52,598 nt of DNA from CBDIHP01 sp965279195 (GCA_965279195.1 CBDIHP010000013.1:1-52598); one strand, 5' to 3'. Positions 35,832-46,165 are shown, counted from the first letter of the stretch. A program made the numbers and translations. The notes: generated by a model from the sequence alone, not told the origin.

Positions 35832-38108
35832 TCAGAGGATGTTGTGATCGGGGTCGAGGCCGAGAGCCTCGTGGTTCAGGCCGGCACGATCGTCGTAGGC
35901 GTCGCGGTTACCGAGGTAGAGGCGGCCGTGGCGTTCGAGAAGGACGCCGTTGGCGGCGAGCCGGCGGAGGTCATGGTCGAACACGCCCACGGTGTAACGC
36001 TGGGCGTCGCGGTCGAACGCTCGGAGTTGCCGGGGCTCGGGGAATTCGGGTAGATTCTCCAGGCGATCGATCAGCCGGCGGCCCTTCTCGCCGTGGGGGA
36101 CGAGGATGGACGTCTGGGCGTCGTCGATGAGCTGGTAGGCTGCGGCCACCTCGCGGAACTGGGCGTGTAGGCCGATCCTGGGGCTGAGGTCGAAGCGTTC
36201 CAGGATGCTCACTTCACCCTTCCCCTTGTCCCAGCCGTTGTTCGCCCGGCCCTGCCGCCAGTAGTGCAGCGCGAAGTAACTCTCGACCGCATAGGGGGAG
36301 AGCAGGTCGTGGAGGTGGTCGGGGGCGACCTCGCGGAACGACTGGGCGGCGTCGCGGATCAGGGGGGCGGTCGGGTAGGCTCGACAGTCGTACTCGAAGA
36401 CGTACACCCGGCCGGGGGTGGGGTGGCCCTGGTCGTCGGTCAGTAAACCTTCGCGATTGCACCGGCCGGCGGCCTGGGCGATCGAATCCAGGCCCGCCTC
36501 GGCGCGGTAGACCGCGGGGAAGTCGACGTCCACGCCCGCCTCGATCACCTGGGTCGAGACGACCCGGCACGGCCTGACGCGGCCGGGTTCGAGCCGTCGG
36601 CGGATCTCCTCGACCACCTGCGACCGATGCGCCGCGCACATCGAGGCGCTGAGGTGCAGGGCGCCCGGATCGTCCAGCTCGCGAAATACGTCGAGCGCAT
36701 GTCGCCGCGAGTTCACGATGCAGAGCGCCCGGTCGTGCCCGCGGAGCCTAGCCGCCAGGGCGGCATTGTCCAGCGGGCCGAGGCGTTCCACTATCGTGCG
36801 ATTCAGCGCACGGTGGAGGGCCGCGGGGTCGGCGACAATCGGCCGGACGCCGGTGAGCCCGATCGAGAACGTCTCACGCCTTTCGACCGCCGGCTGGGTG
36901 GCCGTGCAGAGGATCACGCTCGCGTCGTAGTTCGCGACCAGTTCTTCGAGCGCCGCGAGCGTCGGGGCGAGCAGTCCGGTCGGCAGCGTCTGGGCCTCGT
37001 CGAGGATGATCAGGCTCTTCGTCAGCCGGTGTAGCTTTCGGCACCGCGAGGGCCTCGCGGCGAAGAGCGACTCGAAGAGCTGCACGTTGGTCGTCACCAC
37101 GACCGGCGAGTCGAAGTTCTCCGCCGCCAGCTTCGATCGCCCATCGTGGCGCAGGGGGTCGTCGGGGTCGAGATTGCTGTGGTGCTCCAGTACCTCGCCC
37201 GAGAAGCCACCGAGGGCGTCGCGGAACACATTCGCGGTCTGCTCGATGATGCTCGTGAACGGGATGGCGTAGACCACCCGTCGCAGCCCATGCGTTTTCG
37301 CGTGAGTCAGCCCGAATGCCAGCGAAGACAGCGTCTTGCCGCCCCCGGTGGGGACGTTGAGCGAGAAGAACCCCGGCGGCAGCGACGCCCCCGCGCGGCA
37401 GGCGTCGAGCACCTCGCGGCGGACCTTGTTCACCGGAGTGTCGGGGGCCGTTCGCATCTTCCCCGCGAGATGCTCATCCAGCGCGTCCAGTAGGGCTTCA
37501 GGTGTCGCCGGCTCACGCTCGCGAATCATCGCCCTCGAAAGGTCGAGGGCCCTCTCCGTGTCGAGGAAGTCGGCATCGACCAGGCAGGAGAAGATCATCC
37601 TCGTGAAGAAGCCCAGGGTGAACGCCCGCCGGCGACTCCCGGGGCGGGAATGCAGCCTGGGAGGCGAGGGACAGGCCTTCGCCAGCAGTTCCGGCGGGGC
37701 ATGGAACGCCGGGATGACCTTCCGTAGCCGTTGAACGAGCCCGGCGGTCTCGTCCACGTTGTCGGGCAGCCCGGCATGGTGCCCGGCGATTGCATAGGCG
37801 AGGAGTTGCCCGAGCGGGCCGAGCGATGCGGCGTGCTGGGCCCCGGCGGTGGAGTGATCTACTCGCCCGAGAATCTCGGACCCCTCGATCAGATCGGGCC
37901 GTCCGGATGCGCCGAGGAGATAGTCCTGGAACTCGCCGGAATACTTGCCGAGATCATGCCAAAGACCTAACAGTCGGCCCCAAGCCTCGGCATTGAACGC
38001 TGCGGCAAATCCGCCCGCACGCTCTTCGGTGTCGAGAAGATGATCGATCAGGAGATGCCAGTCTTCCGGGGAACGGCCTTGCAGAGTATGGGCAAAGTAC
38101 GCGCGCAT
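35832..38108 (-). CDS. cas3: Cas3 nuclease-helicase (type I-C)
   Basis: ATG at 38108, GAGG nine bases before. The 758-residue protein has an N-terminal HD nuclease (FAHTLQ; GLWHDLGKYSGEFQDYLLG with HD at 51-52; DHSTAGAQHA; IAGHHAGLPD) and a superfamily 2 helicase (Walker A NVPTGGGKT 251-259; DEAQ 370-373; CTATQP; SIAQAAGRCNREG motif VI). It degrades DNA bound by Cascade. All key residues look intact. It leads the cas operon. Confidence 0.97.
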   Translation of the reverse strand: MRAYFAHTLQGRSPEDWHLLIDHLLDTEERAGGFAAAFNAEAWGRLLGLWHDLGKYSGEFQDYLLGASGRPDLIEGSEILGRVDHSTAGAQHAASLGPLGQLLAYAIAGHHAGLPDNVDETAGLVQRLRKVIPAFHAPPELLAKACPSPPRLHSRPGSRRRAFTLGFFTRMIFSCLVDADFLDTERALDLSRAMIREREPATPEALLDALDEHLAGKMRTAPDTPVNKVRREVLDACRAGASLPPGFFSLNVPTGGGKTLSSLAFGLTHAKTHGLRRVVYAIPFTSIIEQTANVFRDALGGFSGEVLEHHSNLDPDDPLRHDGRSKLAAENFDSPVVVTTNVQLFESLFAARPSRCRKLHRLTKSLIILDEAQTLPTGLLAPTLAALEELVANYDASVILCTATQPAVERRETFSIGLTGVRPIVADPAALHRALNRTIVERLGPLDNAALAARLRGHDRALCIVNSRRHALDVFRELDDPGALHLSASMCAAHRSQVVEEIRRRLEPGRVRPCRVVSTQVIEAGVDVDFPAVYRAEAGLDSIAQAAGRCNREGLLTDDQGHPTPGRVYVFEYDCRAYPTAPLIRDAAQSFREVAPDHLHDLLSPYAVESYFALHYWRQGRANNGWDKGKGEVSILERFDLSPRIGLHAQFREVAAAYQLIDDAQTSILVPHGEKGRRLIDRLENLPEFPEPRQLRAFDRDAQRYTVGVFDHDLRRLAANGVLLERHGRLYLGNRDAYDDRAGLNHEALGLDPDHNIL

Positions 38109-38643
38109 TACATTCAACCTCACCTTCAGGGAGGAATGGGCGATGCGTGTCCCTGGATGGGAGTCTGGCGACCTTCTAGTATAATCCTGCCACTAAAATA
38201 TGCCGTCGCGTCACGAACCAAGAGACCACCAACTCTGTCGCTCACAACGATTATACGGACGATCGGGATAAGGCGGGTTCTGAGTGAATTGTCGCTACAC
38301 TGCTCATCGGAGGTGCGGCTGTATTCGCATCGACGAACCCTGTCCCCACGAGAAGCCGCTTTGGAGGGGCTCGATTCGTCGGTCGCCTTGGTGGGGGCAG
38401 AGCCGAAGTGTAAACTCGCACCCAAATCACGATGCTCCCTTGAAACTATGGGGGGGCCCTCTCTGTTACGGAGACGCGGTGGGCATTGCGAGTCGATCAA
38501 ACCCTGGCAGATCTACGGTCGGGTCATCAAGGAGTAATTGGGAACGCCGTCGAGCAGATGCGCAACCCTCTTCAAATCGTAGAGAGCGTCTCGCAAGGTG
38601 TCGCGCTGACGTCAAGGGGGCGGGAACTCCCGGACTTACGACC
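38109..38643. other. Region upstream of cas3, no gene
   Basis: About 535 bp with moderate GC content. Should contain the cas3 promoter on the minus strand. Apparent short frames lack ribosome sites and family similarity. Nothing else was recognised until the first iteron at 38644. Confidence 0.5.
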
Positions 38644-38896
38644 TAGAGACCTTCCGGGGAGGAAACTGGGATCACAGAGCAGAATTCCTTATCCTTGTCC
38701 CGCCGGGACCGCGTTCTAATCGGGTATGACTAACCGGGGACCCTTGCCCAAACCGTGGCAAGAGCGATAGAGACCTTCCGGGGAGGGACTAGAGACCTTC
38801 CGGGGAGGGATTAGAGACCTTCCGGGGAGGGATTAGAGACCTTCCGGGGAGGGATTAGAGACCTTCCGGGGAGGAATTAGAGACCTTCCGGGGAGG
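38644..38896 (+). repeat. oriV: Iterons of the replication origin
   Basis: The 19-bp word TAGAGACCTTCCGGGGAGG occurs seven times: once at 38644 and six times in tandem at 38768, 38790, 38812, 38834, 38856 and 38878, an exact 22-bp period (two helical turns). All copies are identical over the core. A DnaA-box-like TTATCCTTG lies near 38686. The array precedes an initiator gene by about 115 bp across an AT-richer stretch. This is the classic arrangement of an iteron-type origin with autoregulated initiator. Confidence 0.93.
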
Positions 38897-39010
38897 ATTG
38901 GGGCCTGTAACTCATTACGCGAGAAGGACTTTGTATCGCCTTTACCTAATAACCATGATAACCTTGTAGACTAACAACAACGTGGGTGTCGTGGTTGTTG
39001 CTCCATAGCG

Positions 39011-40411
39011 ATGCGAGAAGAAGATATGGGAACCAAACCGGGTCAAGCAATCCAGCACGCCGAGCAGCGTATCGGCCGCGATGAGATGAACTTGGCCGAA
39101 TTCCCGATCACCCTGTTGACTGACCATGCACCGGAAGGGCAGAAGACCTTGGTGTTTCGGGAAGGGGAGCAAACGCTCACTGTGACCGGTAGCGACGCCT
39201 ACGGATTGCCGACCGCTCTCGATGCCGATGTCATCGTCGCCCTGATTCAGCTCACGAAGCAGGCGAACAACTTCACGAACCCGGTCGTGCCATTCACCCG
39301 ATATGGCCTGATCAAACTCCTGGGGTGGCAGAACAAGGGCAGCAACTATCAAAGATTGACTAATTCGCTCAAATGCTGGACTGGTGTCACGCTGAATTAT
39401 GAGAACGCTTGGTGGGACAACAAGGCCAAGCGCAAAGTCGATGCGACTTTCCACATCATTGAGAGCCTGGTCATCTCGGAGTTGATCAAGGTGGAAGGGC
39501 CGGGAGGTCCGTCTGATTCAACTGTGTCGACATTTACTTGGGGTAATAGGTTCTTCGACAGTTGCCGTGCGGACAATCTCAAGCGACTCGATCTTGATGT
39601 TTACTTCTCCCTAAAAAGCTCCATATCCAAGCGAATGTACAGGTTCTTGGATAAACGGTTTTTCCATAAACCGTCATGGACTTTCGATCTTCACGAGTTT
39701 GCGTATGAGCATGTCGGTCTTACGAGAAATTATGCGGATAATGGGAAAATCAAAGAGAAGCTGAGATCATCGATCAGGGAGCTAGAGTCCATAGGATTCA
39801 TCTCGCCCTTGTCGCAAAAGGACAGGTTTCAGCGGGTCAGCCGCGGCAGTTGGGCTGTCGCATTCGCAAAGGGCCACCCTCCGGTCGAGGAGCCGGGGTT
39901 CACCCTGTTGTCCACGAGCGATCTCGAGCAGAAGCTGTGGACTCGGGGAGTGTCGAAGTCGAAGGCAAGGATGCTCATCGACAGCAATCCTCACGATCTC
40001 ATCGAACGTCAAATCGAATACACCGATTTCATCAGGGCTCACTATCCCGATAAAGTCCGCAGCCCCGGAGGCTTTCTGAGAAAGGCGATCGAGGAAGACT
40101 ACGCACCTCCGCCCGGCTTCGTGAGCAAGGAGGAGCAGGCGCGAGTGGCGGCCGAGCTCAGCAAGGCGCGCGCCACTGAGACTCACCGCAAGCGGAGCGA
40201 AACCGAGGCGCGATCCCGGGAAGAGCAGCAGAGGCGGAAAGCAGAGCGTATGCTCGACTCCCTCAGCGCGAGCGAAATCGCCGAACTCGACCGCGAGATG
40301 TTTGCCGACACAAATGTGCGAGCGGACTATGAAAACCAAGCACCTGGATTCAAAAGGGTGTTCCTAAGGGCGCTCAGAATCATGCGGATACGCGATCAAT
40401 TGAAAGATTGA
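39011..40411 (+). CDS. repA: RepA-type plasmid replication initiator
   Basis: A 466-residue protein (MREEDMGTKPGQAIQHAEQR; ATG 39026 with GAGAAGAAG upstream is an alternative start). Two winged-helix-like regions: residues about 40-110 (LPTALDADVIVALIQLTKQA ; RYGLIKLLGWQNKGSNYQRL TNSLKCWTGVTLNYENAWW) and 190-270 (SKRMYRFLDKRFFHKPSWTF DLHEFAYEHVGL). This matches the RPA/RepA initiator family of iteron plasmids. The C-terminal third is a long charged helix. A short inverted repeat (CAACAAC/GTTGTTG near 38976-39000) just upstream may be its operator. It would bind the iterons and open the origin. Confidence 0.9.
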   Translation: MREEDMGTKPGQAIQHAEQRIGRDEMNLAEFPITLLTDHAPEGQKTLVFREGEQTLTVTGSDAYGLPTALDADVIVALIQLTKQANNFTNPVVPFTRYGLIKLLGWQNKGSNYQRLTNSLKCWTGVTLNYENAWWDNKAKRKVDATFHIIESLVISELIKVEGPGGPSDSTVSTFTWGNRFFDSCRADNLKRLDLDVYFSLKSSISKRMYRFLDKRFFHKPSWTFDLHEFAYEHVGLTRNYADNGKIKEKLRSSIRELESIGFISPLSQKDRFQRVSRGSWAVAFAKGHPPVEEPGFTLLSTSDLEQKLWTRGVSKSKARMLIDSNPHDLIERQIEYTDFIRAHYPDKVRSPGGFLRKAIEEDYAPPPGFVSKEEQARVAAELSKARATETHRKRSETEARSREEQQRRKAERMLDSLSASEIAELDREMFADTNVRADYENQAPGFKRVFLRALRIMRIRDQLKD

Positions 40412-40859
40412 AGTTCACGCAGCGACTCCAGTTCTACCGGCTGCCTCGCGCCCACCGACAACGAGCCCATGGGTTCGCTGGTCCGCGGGAGAACGTGGCG
40501 TTGCTCTAAGCGTCCCAGGACGCGATCCCGGGAAGACACGGACCATCCTGGCCATGAAACTGCCCGCTCGGACACATGGACAGAGCCGAGGGGGATTGTG
40601 GCCGGAAAGTATTGGGCAATCCCAACGGTTTTGAGGCGATGGCGCAGGGGGCCGCGTGGCGTTCCTCAAGGTACTTCACGGCGACCGGCGACGGCACTCG
40701 GGAGCAGTCGAGGACGGAGTTAGAGGCGAATGCTTCGGACGAGGCCCCATGATGGGATGTAAGGGCCCCGAGAAAGCCCTTCGTTGACGTCCGATAATGG
40801 AGGTTAGGTCGAAACACCCCGGGTGCGGCCGTAGATCCATGTGAATTTCAGTCCAACTT
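40412..40859. other. About 450 bp of sequence between repA and the IS region
   Basis: No convincing gene. Plus-strand translation contains multiple stops; minus-strand frames lack ribosome sites. It ends at the outer end of the ISKra4 remnant. Possibly decayed element sequence. Confidence 0.45.
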
Positions 40860-41870
40860 TCACGCAGCGACCGGGAATCCGCTGCGGTCGATGCGGGCCC
40901 AGAACTGGTTCCAGCGTTCCGTCGTATAGGTCAGGCAGCGCACCGATAGCACCGCGGCCGCTCCACGCTCTTTCCAGCGCATGCCGGAGCCGCAGAGTCG
41001 CTGCTTCACCAGCACCTTGCACGCCGCCTCCGTCACCCCGGATCCGATCGGAATGTGCCGCTCCGTCATCGACGCGTAGTCCATCCGGCCCCCCTTGATC
41101 TGGTTGCCGAAGTACGTCAACGCCTTCTCCACCTCCTCGGGGAACCGCGGGCGGCCCAGGGCCTCCGCCCTGGAGCGAAGGTCGGCGACCAGGCCCTCGG
41201 CGGCGCCGGGCTCGTGCTTCAGCCGATGCAGCCAGTCCTCGACCCACGGCCGGATCCCCGCCGGGGCCTTCGATGCGTTGAACAGGGCGTCTGCCGCCGA
41301 CCACACGTATTGCGAGGCGTGATAGAAGTCGACCACCTGCGTCTTCGTCACCGTGTCGAGGTACAGCCAGTTGTCCTTCGCCCCGTCCGCCAGCCCCACG
41401 AACAAGGCGTCGGGGTGCGCCGCCCTCGCCCTCGCCACCTCGCGGTCGAGGCGGTCGAAGAACGTCAACTTGCCGTACTCCGGCGTCGCCGCCGTATAGA
41501 CGGTGTGCAGTCGCTCGCCCCCCTTGCCGTAGAAGCCCAGCGTCCCGACCATCGCCTCGCGCCAGACGCCCTCGCACATGAGCATGCACGTGCCATCCAG
41601 CCCCACCGTCACCGTTGCCACCGGCTCGTCGAACTCCGGCAGGGCGTACTCCCAGGACTCCTCCTTGGCCAACGCCACCGTCGCCACCGCATCCGCGACG
41701 TCCTGCACGAATGCCTTCGCCACCTTTCTCCCGTGGCACTCACGCAGGTCCTCGGTCACGCGCCCGGCCCCGAACTCGGCGTACTTGTGCGCGATCACCT
41801 TCGCGAACCGCGGGGGAACTGACGACGATCCGTGCACTGGTCCAGCGGGCAGTACGTCTTCCCGCCCTTC
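40860..41870 (-). pseudogene. ISKra4-family transposase, 5'-truncated and frameshifted
   Basis: C-terminal 330 residues are intact in one frame: RFAKVIAHKYAEFGAGRVTE DLRECHGRKVAKAFVQDVAD, VTVGLDGTCMLMCEGVWREA MVGTLGFYGKGGERLHTVYT, GLADGAKDNWLYLDTVTKTQ VVDFYHASQYVW and HIPIGSGVTEAACKVLVKQR LCGSGMRWKERGA, all ISKra4 hallmarks. The N-terminal coding part (GSKGGKTYCPLDQ) is in a different frame because of a 1-nt deletion near 41835, and the sequence breaks off near 41870 against an oppositely oriented copy. Not functional as it stands. Confidence 0.88.
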
Positions 41871-41907
41871 GATCCCGATCCGTGTGGGGCCGCTCAAGCT
41901 CACCTCG

Positions 41908-42345
41908 ATGGGCAAGGTCCTCAAGGAGTTCCAGACCCCCTACGGCGTCGCCCGGATCGAGCGGCACGTCTATCAGGGATCGAAGGGCGGCAAGACCTGC
42001 TGCCCGCTGGATCAGAACGCTCGGATCGTCGTCAGCTCGACCCCGCGGTTCGCCAGGGTGATCGCCCACGAGTAAGTCGAGTTCGGGGCCGGCCGGGTGA
42101 CCGAGGACCTGCGTGAGTGCCACGGGAGAAAGGTGGCGAAGGCGTTCGTGCAGGACGTCGCGGATGCGGTTGCGACGGTGGCGTTGGCCAAGGAGGAGTC
42201 GTGGGAGTATGCCCTGCCGGAGTTCCCGGTGCCCGTGGCGACGGTGACGTTGGGCCTGGACGGAACGTGCATGCTCATGTGCGAGGGCGTCTGGCGCGAG
42301 GCGATGGCCGGGACGCTGGGCTTCTACTCCGAGGGGTGCGAGCGA
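41908..42345 (+). pseudogene. ISKra4-family transposase N-terminal fragment with nonsense mutation
   Basis: Starts MGKVLKEFQTPYGVARIERH VYQGSKGGKTCCPLDQNARI, reaches RFARVIAHE then TAA at 42073 where the sister copy has a Tyr codon, and continues in frame VEFGAGRVTEDLRECHGRKV AKAFVQDVAD to GTLGFYSEGCERL. It is cut at 42345 by the left end of the ISL2-type element. It lies head to head with the minus-strand copy. Confidence 0.88.
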
Positions 42346-42376
42346 TTAGAGTCGCTGCACAATTGCCGGCGATCCG

Positions 42377-43707
42377 CTAGTGGTTCAAGCGACTTGCCTG
42401 TGGCCATAAGTCGGTCGCCTTCGGGATCGGGGCCCTGGTGCAGGCGCCAGAGCCGCCGAGGGGGTGCCTCCGCTCGCGCTGGCGACGCCTGCGGTCGGAC
42501 CGCTTGCCGCCCCAGACGAACGGGGTCGGGGCCGCGTCCCAGTGCCGGGCCGCGGCTTCGTACCAGGTGATGATCTGGGCCGTGTTGGTCGGGTACTGGC
42601 CGTCCAACGCCCGTCGCTTGAGGATCCGCTGCACGCTCTCGGCCATGTTCAGCCACGACCCGCCCACGGGCGTATATAAGGGCATGATGCCGTGATCGAA
42701 CAGCCATGCGACGAACGAGGGTGTCTTGTGACCGGCCAGGTTGTCGAGCACCAGGAGCATCCGCAGCGCGGGCGGCTTGTCCGGCAGGGTCGGCCGGATC
42801 GAGAGGCCCTCCTGCCAGCGTTCCCAGGCCGATCGACGGTCGGCAGTCGGCCCGGCCGATGGGGCGGGCATCTCGGCCAGGATCCCGGTTAGTTCGCCCT
42901 TGAGCCAGGGATGCAGCACACCGTTCGGGCAGGCCGTCACGCCCTTGACCCGGACGCGGCCGTCGGCCGGGCGGAAGAGGGTCAGGGCCTTGGCCGTGCC
43001 GTCGCGGAGGTACTCGTGCGGCTGCCGCGCCGGCCGGCCCTCGGGCTGCCAGGACTGGCCCGAATAGGGGATCGTCTGGTAGGGGCCGGCCTGGTCGGTG
43101 CACCAGATGGGCAGGCCCATCGCCTCGCCGGCGAGGTAGGCCGCTTCGATCAACTTTTTTTCGGATCAGAATCCGGGTCGGCGACGACCGCGGGCCCGGC
43201 GTTGCGTCGCCTCAGGGCCTTGCCGGTGGGGCACCAGGTGCGGGTCCGCTGATAGCTGGCGCCGGACTCATGCAGGGCCCGGCGGATGGTGTCGGTGGAG
43301 ATGGCGGGCAACCCGTCGGGTGCCTTGCGGAGGGCCTCCTGCAGGGCCGAGAGCGACCAGGTCGCGGTGCCGTCGTCCTCGGGGGTCGGCCGGCGTGCGG
43401 CCTCGGCGACGATCCTGGCTCGCTGCTCCGGGCCGTAGGTGGCCCGCCGGCCGCCGCCGTGTCGGGGCGTCAGCGCCGCGAGCCCCTCGGCGTTGAATCG
43501 CGCGACGAGGTGGGCGACGGCGTCGCCGGATCGGCGTCCGACGGACCGGGCGGCCGCCTGGTAGTCATCGCCCGAGGCGACGGCGAGCAGGAGCCTGGCC
43601 CGTGTCACCTCGACGGCGGGGGCCACCTGCGACCGGCCGAGCCGCTCCAATTCCTGCCGCTCCGGCTCGGTCAATTCGCGGAGCGGGTCCTTCTTGCGAC
43701 GCGACAT
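42377..43707 (-). CDS. IS630-family transposase A, two frames joined by -1 shift at A7
   Basis: First frame from 43707: MSRRKKDPLRELTEPERQEL ERLGRSQVAPAVEVTRARLL with helix-turn-helix domains (DYQAAARSVGRRSGDAVAHL VARFNAEGLAALTPRHGGG) to DSDPKKS-stop. A run of seven A (complement of 43154-43160) allows a -1 shift into LIEAAYLAGEAMGLPIWCTD QAGPY (catalytic Asp), LLVLDNLAGHKTPSFVAWLF (Asp) and PVGGSWLNMAESVQRILKRR (Glu). -1 shifting at A-runs is known for IS630 elements, so this copy may be functional. The stop codon TAG includes the flanking TA. Confidence 0.9.
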
Positions 43708-43786
43708 GGCGGCCTCCGTGGTGCGAGAGGCCGCCTACCGTACCGGGAGCAGGCCATTATGGCCATGAGCAAGTCACTTGACCCAC
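42380..43786 (-). mobile_element. IS630-family element A
   Basis: Bounded by about 30-bp inverted repeats (GTGGTTCAAGCGACTTGCCT and GTGGGTCAAGTGACTTGCTC outer parts, ending GGCCATAA; five mismatches in 30) and by TA dinucleotides at 42378-42379 and 43787-43788, the IS630 target duplication. Confidence 0.9.
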
Positions 43787-43796
43787 TAGTGCTCGG

Positions 43797-44492
43797 TCAC
43801 AGCTTGGTTTTAGGGTAGATCGACTTGAGCTTCACTCTGGCGTCATCCACCCTCATGTGCCATTCGACGCCCCGCTGGCGGGCGTTGACGTCGGTCGACC
43901 AGGACGACGTCTCGCGTCGCAGGGACGCGATGTCGCCGAATCGGCGGTCGGACACGCATTGACGCGTGAGCGAACTCAGCTCGTTCTCGGCGATGTTCAG
44001 CCAGCTGCCGTGCTTCGGCGTGTGGTGGAACTCGATCCGACGCACCAGCCGACGGGCCCGATCCGGCTCGAACGCCTCGTAGAACGCCCCGGCCGTGTGC
44101 GTGTTCAGGTTGTCGCAGACCAGCAGCACCCGCTCGCACGACTCGTAGTGGCCCTCCAGCAGCCGGGCCACCTCGACGGCCCAGTCGACCTTGGTCCGGG
44201 TCGGCCGCACCGCCACCTCGCGCCACCCCGCCAGAGGCTCGGCGAACATGAAGATGCTCGCCGTCCCGGCCCGCTCGTACTCGTAGTCCACTCGCCGGCC
44301 GTGCTCGCGGGTCGCCGGGATCGGCGTGCGGACCTCCTTCAGCAACTGAACCGGCTGCTCGTCCATGCAGAGCACCGGGCGGGCCGGGTCGCGCGGCGTC
44401 GCGTAGACCTCCAGAACGTCCTCCATCGCGGCGGCGAACTCGGCGTCCGACTCCGGCGGGATCACCCAGTACTCGATCTTCCTCGGGGTCAT
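43797..44492 (-). pseudogene. IS630 transposase B, catalytic half
   Basis: TPRKIEYWVIPPESDAEFAA AMEDVLEVYATPRDPARPVL CMDEQPVQLLKEVRTPIPAT continues to VCDNLNTHTAGAFYEAF and HHTPKHGSWLNIAENELSSL, the DDE core of IS630. Its natural N-terminal half is at 46139-46600; insertion of another element in the A7 run separates them. It still has an ATG of its own at 44492 but no ribosome site. Confidence 0.9.
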
Positions 44493-44504
44493 TCCGCTTT
44501 TTTT

Positions 44505-46084
44505 CTAGGTTGGCAAAATCTCATTGAGTAGCATATCTTCGATCGATCTGAGGAATCCCTCGGGGTCTTTCCTGAACCTCCGGCCCTGGACGCGGACGGA
44601 GCGGCGGGCGTCGAGGGCCCGGCGGAGGCGGAGCCAGGCGGGGAGGTCGGCGGCCGAGGTCCGGCGGAGGCGCGTGGCGGTCGAGGCGACCAGGCGCACT
44701 GAGCCGCGCACCACCATGCCCGGGCTCGCGGCCTTGCGGCCCGTGCAGCGACGCTCGTGGTGCCGGTAGGAGCCGAACAGGTGCTCCAGGTCGTTGTTGG
44801 TCCGCGGCAGCCCCTCCGCGTCGCGGCAGCGGAACAGGCCCGGCCGGTAGCTCGCCGTCACCTTCCGCAGGTGGGCCACCTCGGCCGACAGCGGGCCCCG
44901 CGCGATCGGGTCGCGGCCCAGCCGATCGAGGAGTGCGTCGAACGCGCGGCCGGCCTCGTCGGAGCCCCTCTCGGATCCGAGCGCCGAGGCGATCCGGTGG
45001 ACCCAGCCGAAGGCCTCGCGGATCGCCGGCCAGGCACCGGCCGTGGCCTCCAGGCCGCGGGCCAGGATCGAGCGGAGCCGACTCAGCGGGCCCGGGAGCC
45101 CCTTTTTGAGGCCAGCCGGCCCAGGCTCTCGGCCACCGCGCCGAGGCGGTCGCGGAGCTGCAACCCCGAGGCGTCCAGCGGCGGCCGGCCGTCGTCGGTG
45201 AGGGCCGATCGCACCGTGGCGCAGTAGGCCCGCGCGGCCTTCGCCTCGGCGTCGTCGCGGCCCTCCAGCTGGCGCTCGATCGGCCGGACGCCGCGGACTT
45301 CCTTCTTGAGCTGCACCTTGGCGTGGCGGTCGAGCTCGTAGATCGGCCGGGCGGCCTCGCGGAGGTAGTGGAAGTGGCAGAGCTGGTGCGGCACCCCCGG
45401 CAGGGCCGCGGCCACGGCGTGGCGCAGCGAGGTCTGGCCGTCGGAGATCACGCCCGCGATCGCGATGTCCCCCAGCGCCTGCTTGACCTCGCCGAGCAGC
45501 CCGGCGAGGTCGGCCTGGGTCGAGGACAGCAGGCTCCTGGCCAGCAGGACCTCGCCGCAGAGGACGTCGCGGATCACCCAGAGGACCTCGTGGCCGACGT
45601 CGGGCTGGAGGCCGTCGATCGCCAGGATCACGCGGCCGGCCCCGGCGGCGACCCGGGCCAGTCGGCCGCGGTCGCCGAGCGACAGGGCCAGCAGCTCGTC
45701 GTATCGGTCGAGGAGGTTGGTGACGGTCCGCTCGCAGGCCGCGACGCCGCGCCGGAGCAGTTCGGCGTGGATCTCGGGGACGCTGCGGTGCTCGGCGTGG
45801 CGGAGCGAGCCGACCGTGGCGATCACATCCAGGCCGAACTCGTGTCCCGGCAAGGCCCAGGCCCCTTCCTCCTCGGCCCGGACCGGCCGCCCCCGGCTGG
45901 CACACCCCTCGGCGGTGCACCTGCGGATCTGGACCCCGAGCCGGACGAGCCCCCCGAGCGTGGCGACGGTGCGATAGGCCTTGTTGCTGGCCCGGGTCGC
46001 CCCGCCGCAGGCGGCGCAGTGCCTGCCCTGCACGACGAGGTCGACCTGCCGGTCCGCCGGCGGCCTGAGGGATTGTCGGGGCAT
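44505..46084 (-). CDS. MULE/IS256-superfamily-like transposase, two frames joined by -1 shift
   Basis: First frame from 46084: MPRQSLRPPADRQVDLVVQG with zinc finger CAACGGATR...CTAEGC, helix-turn-helix HRSVPEIHAELLRRGVAACE RTVTNLL, catalytic LAIDGLQPDVGHEVLWVIRD, IAGVISDGQTSLRHAVAAAL PGVPHQLCHFHYLREAARPI (second Asp and the C-x-x-H motif). At TCAAAAAGG (about 45100-45106) a -1 shift leads to KKGLPGPLSRLRSILARGLE and TNNDLEHLFGSYRHHERRCT GR (catalytic Glu). Stop TAG lies in the terminal repeat. I recognise the superfamily traits but not the named IS family. Confidence 0.8.
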
Positions 46085-46165
46085 CGGCAGGGGCTCCTCA
46101 GGAGTCGAAGACCCAGAGGAGTAACAGAGTCGGACTTGTCAATCAATAAGATTTTGCTTCTCTAG
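44505..46165 (-). mobile_element. 1,661-bp insertion sequence with MULE-like transposase, inserted in an A7 run
   Basis: Inverted ends CTAGGTTGGCAAAATCTCAT (44505) and complement of CTAGAGAAGCAAAATCTTAT (46165) share CTAG, GGCAAAATCT-like and ATTGA words. It is flanked by TTTTTTT on both sides (44498-44504 and 46166-46172), the duplicated A7 slippery run of the IS630 gene. The transposase spans almost the whole element. Confidence 0.88.

Noticed and set aside
38126..38500. 124-codon minus-strand open frame upstream of cas3, considered as a Cas regulator
   Set aside because: No helix-turn-helix pattern, no ribosome site, uneven composition.
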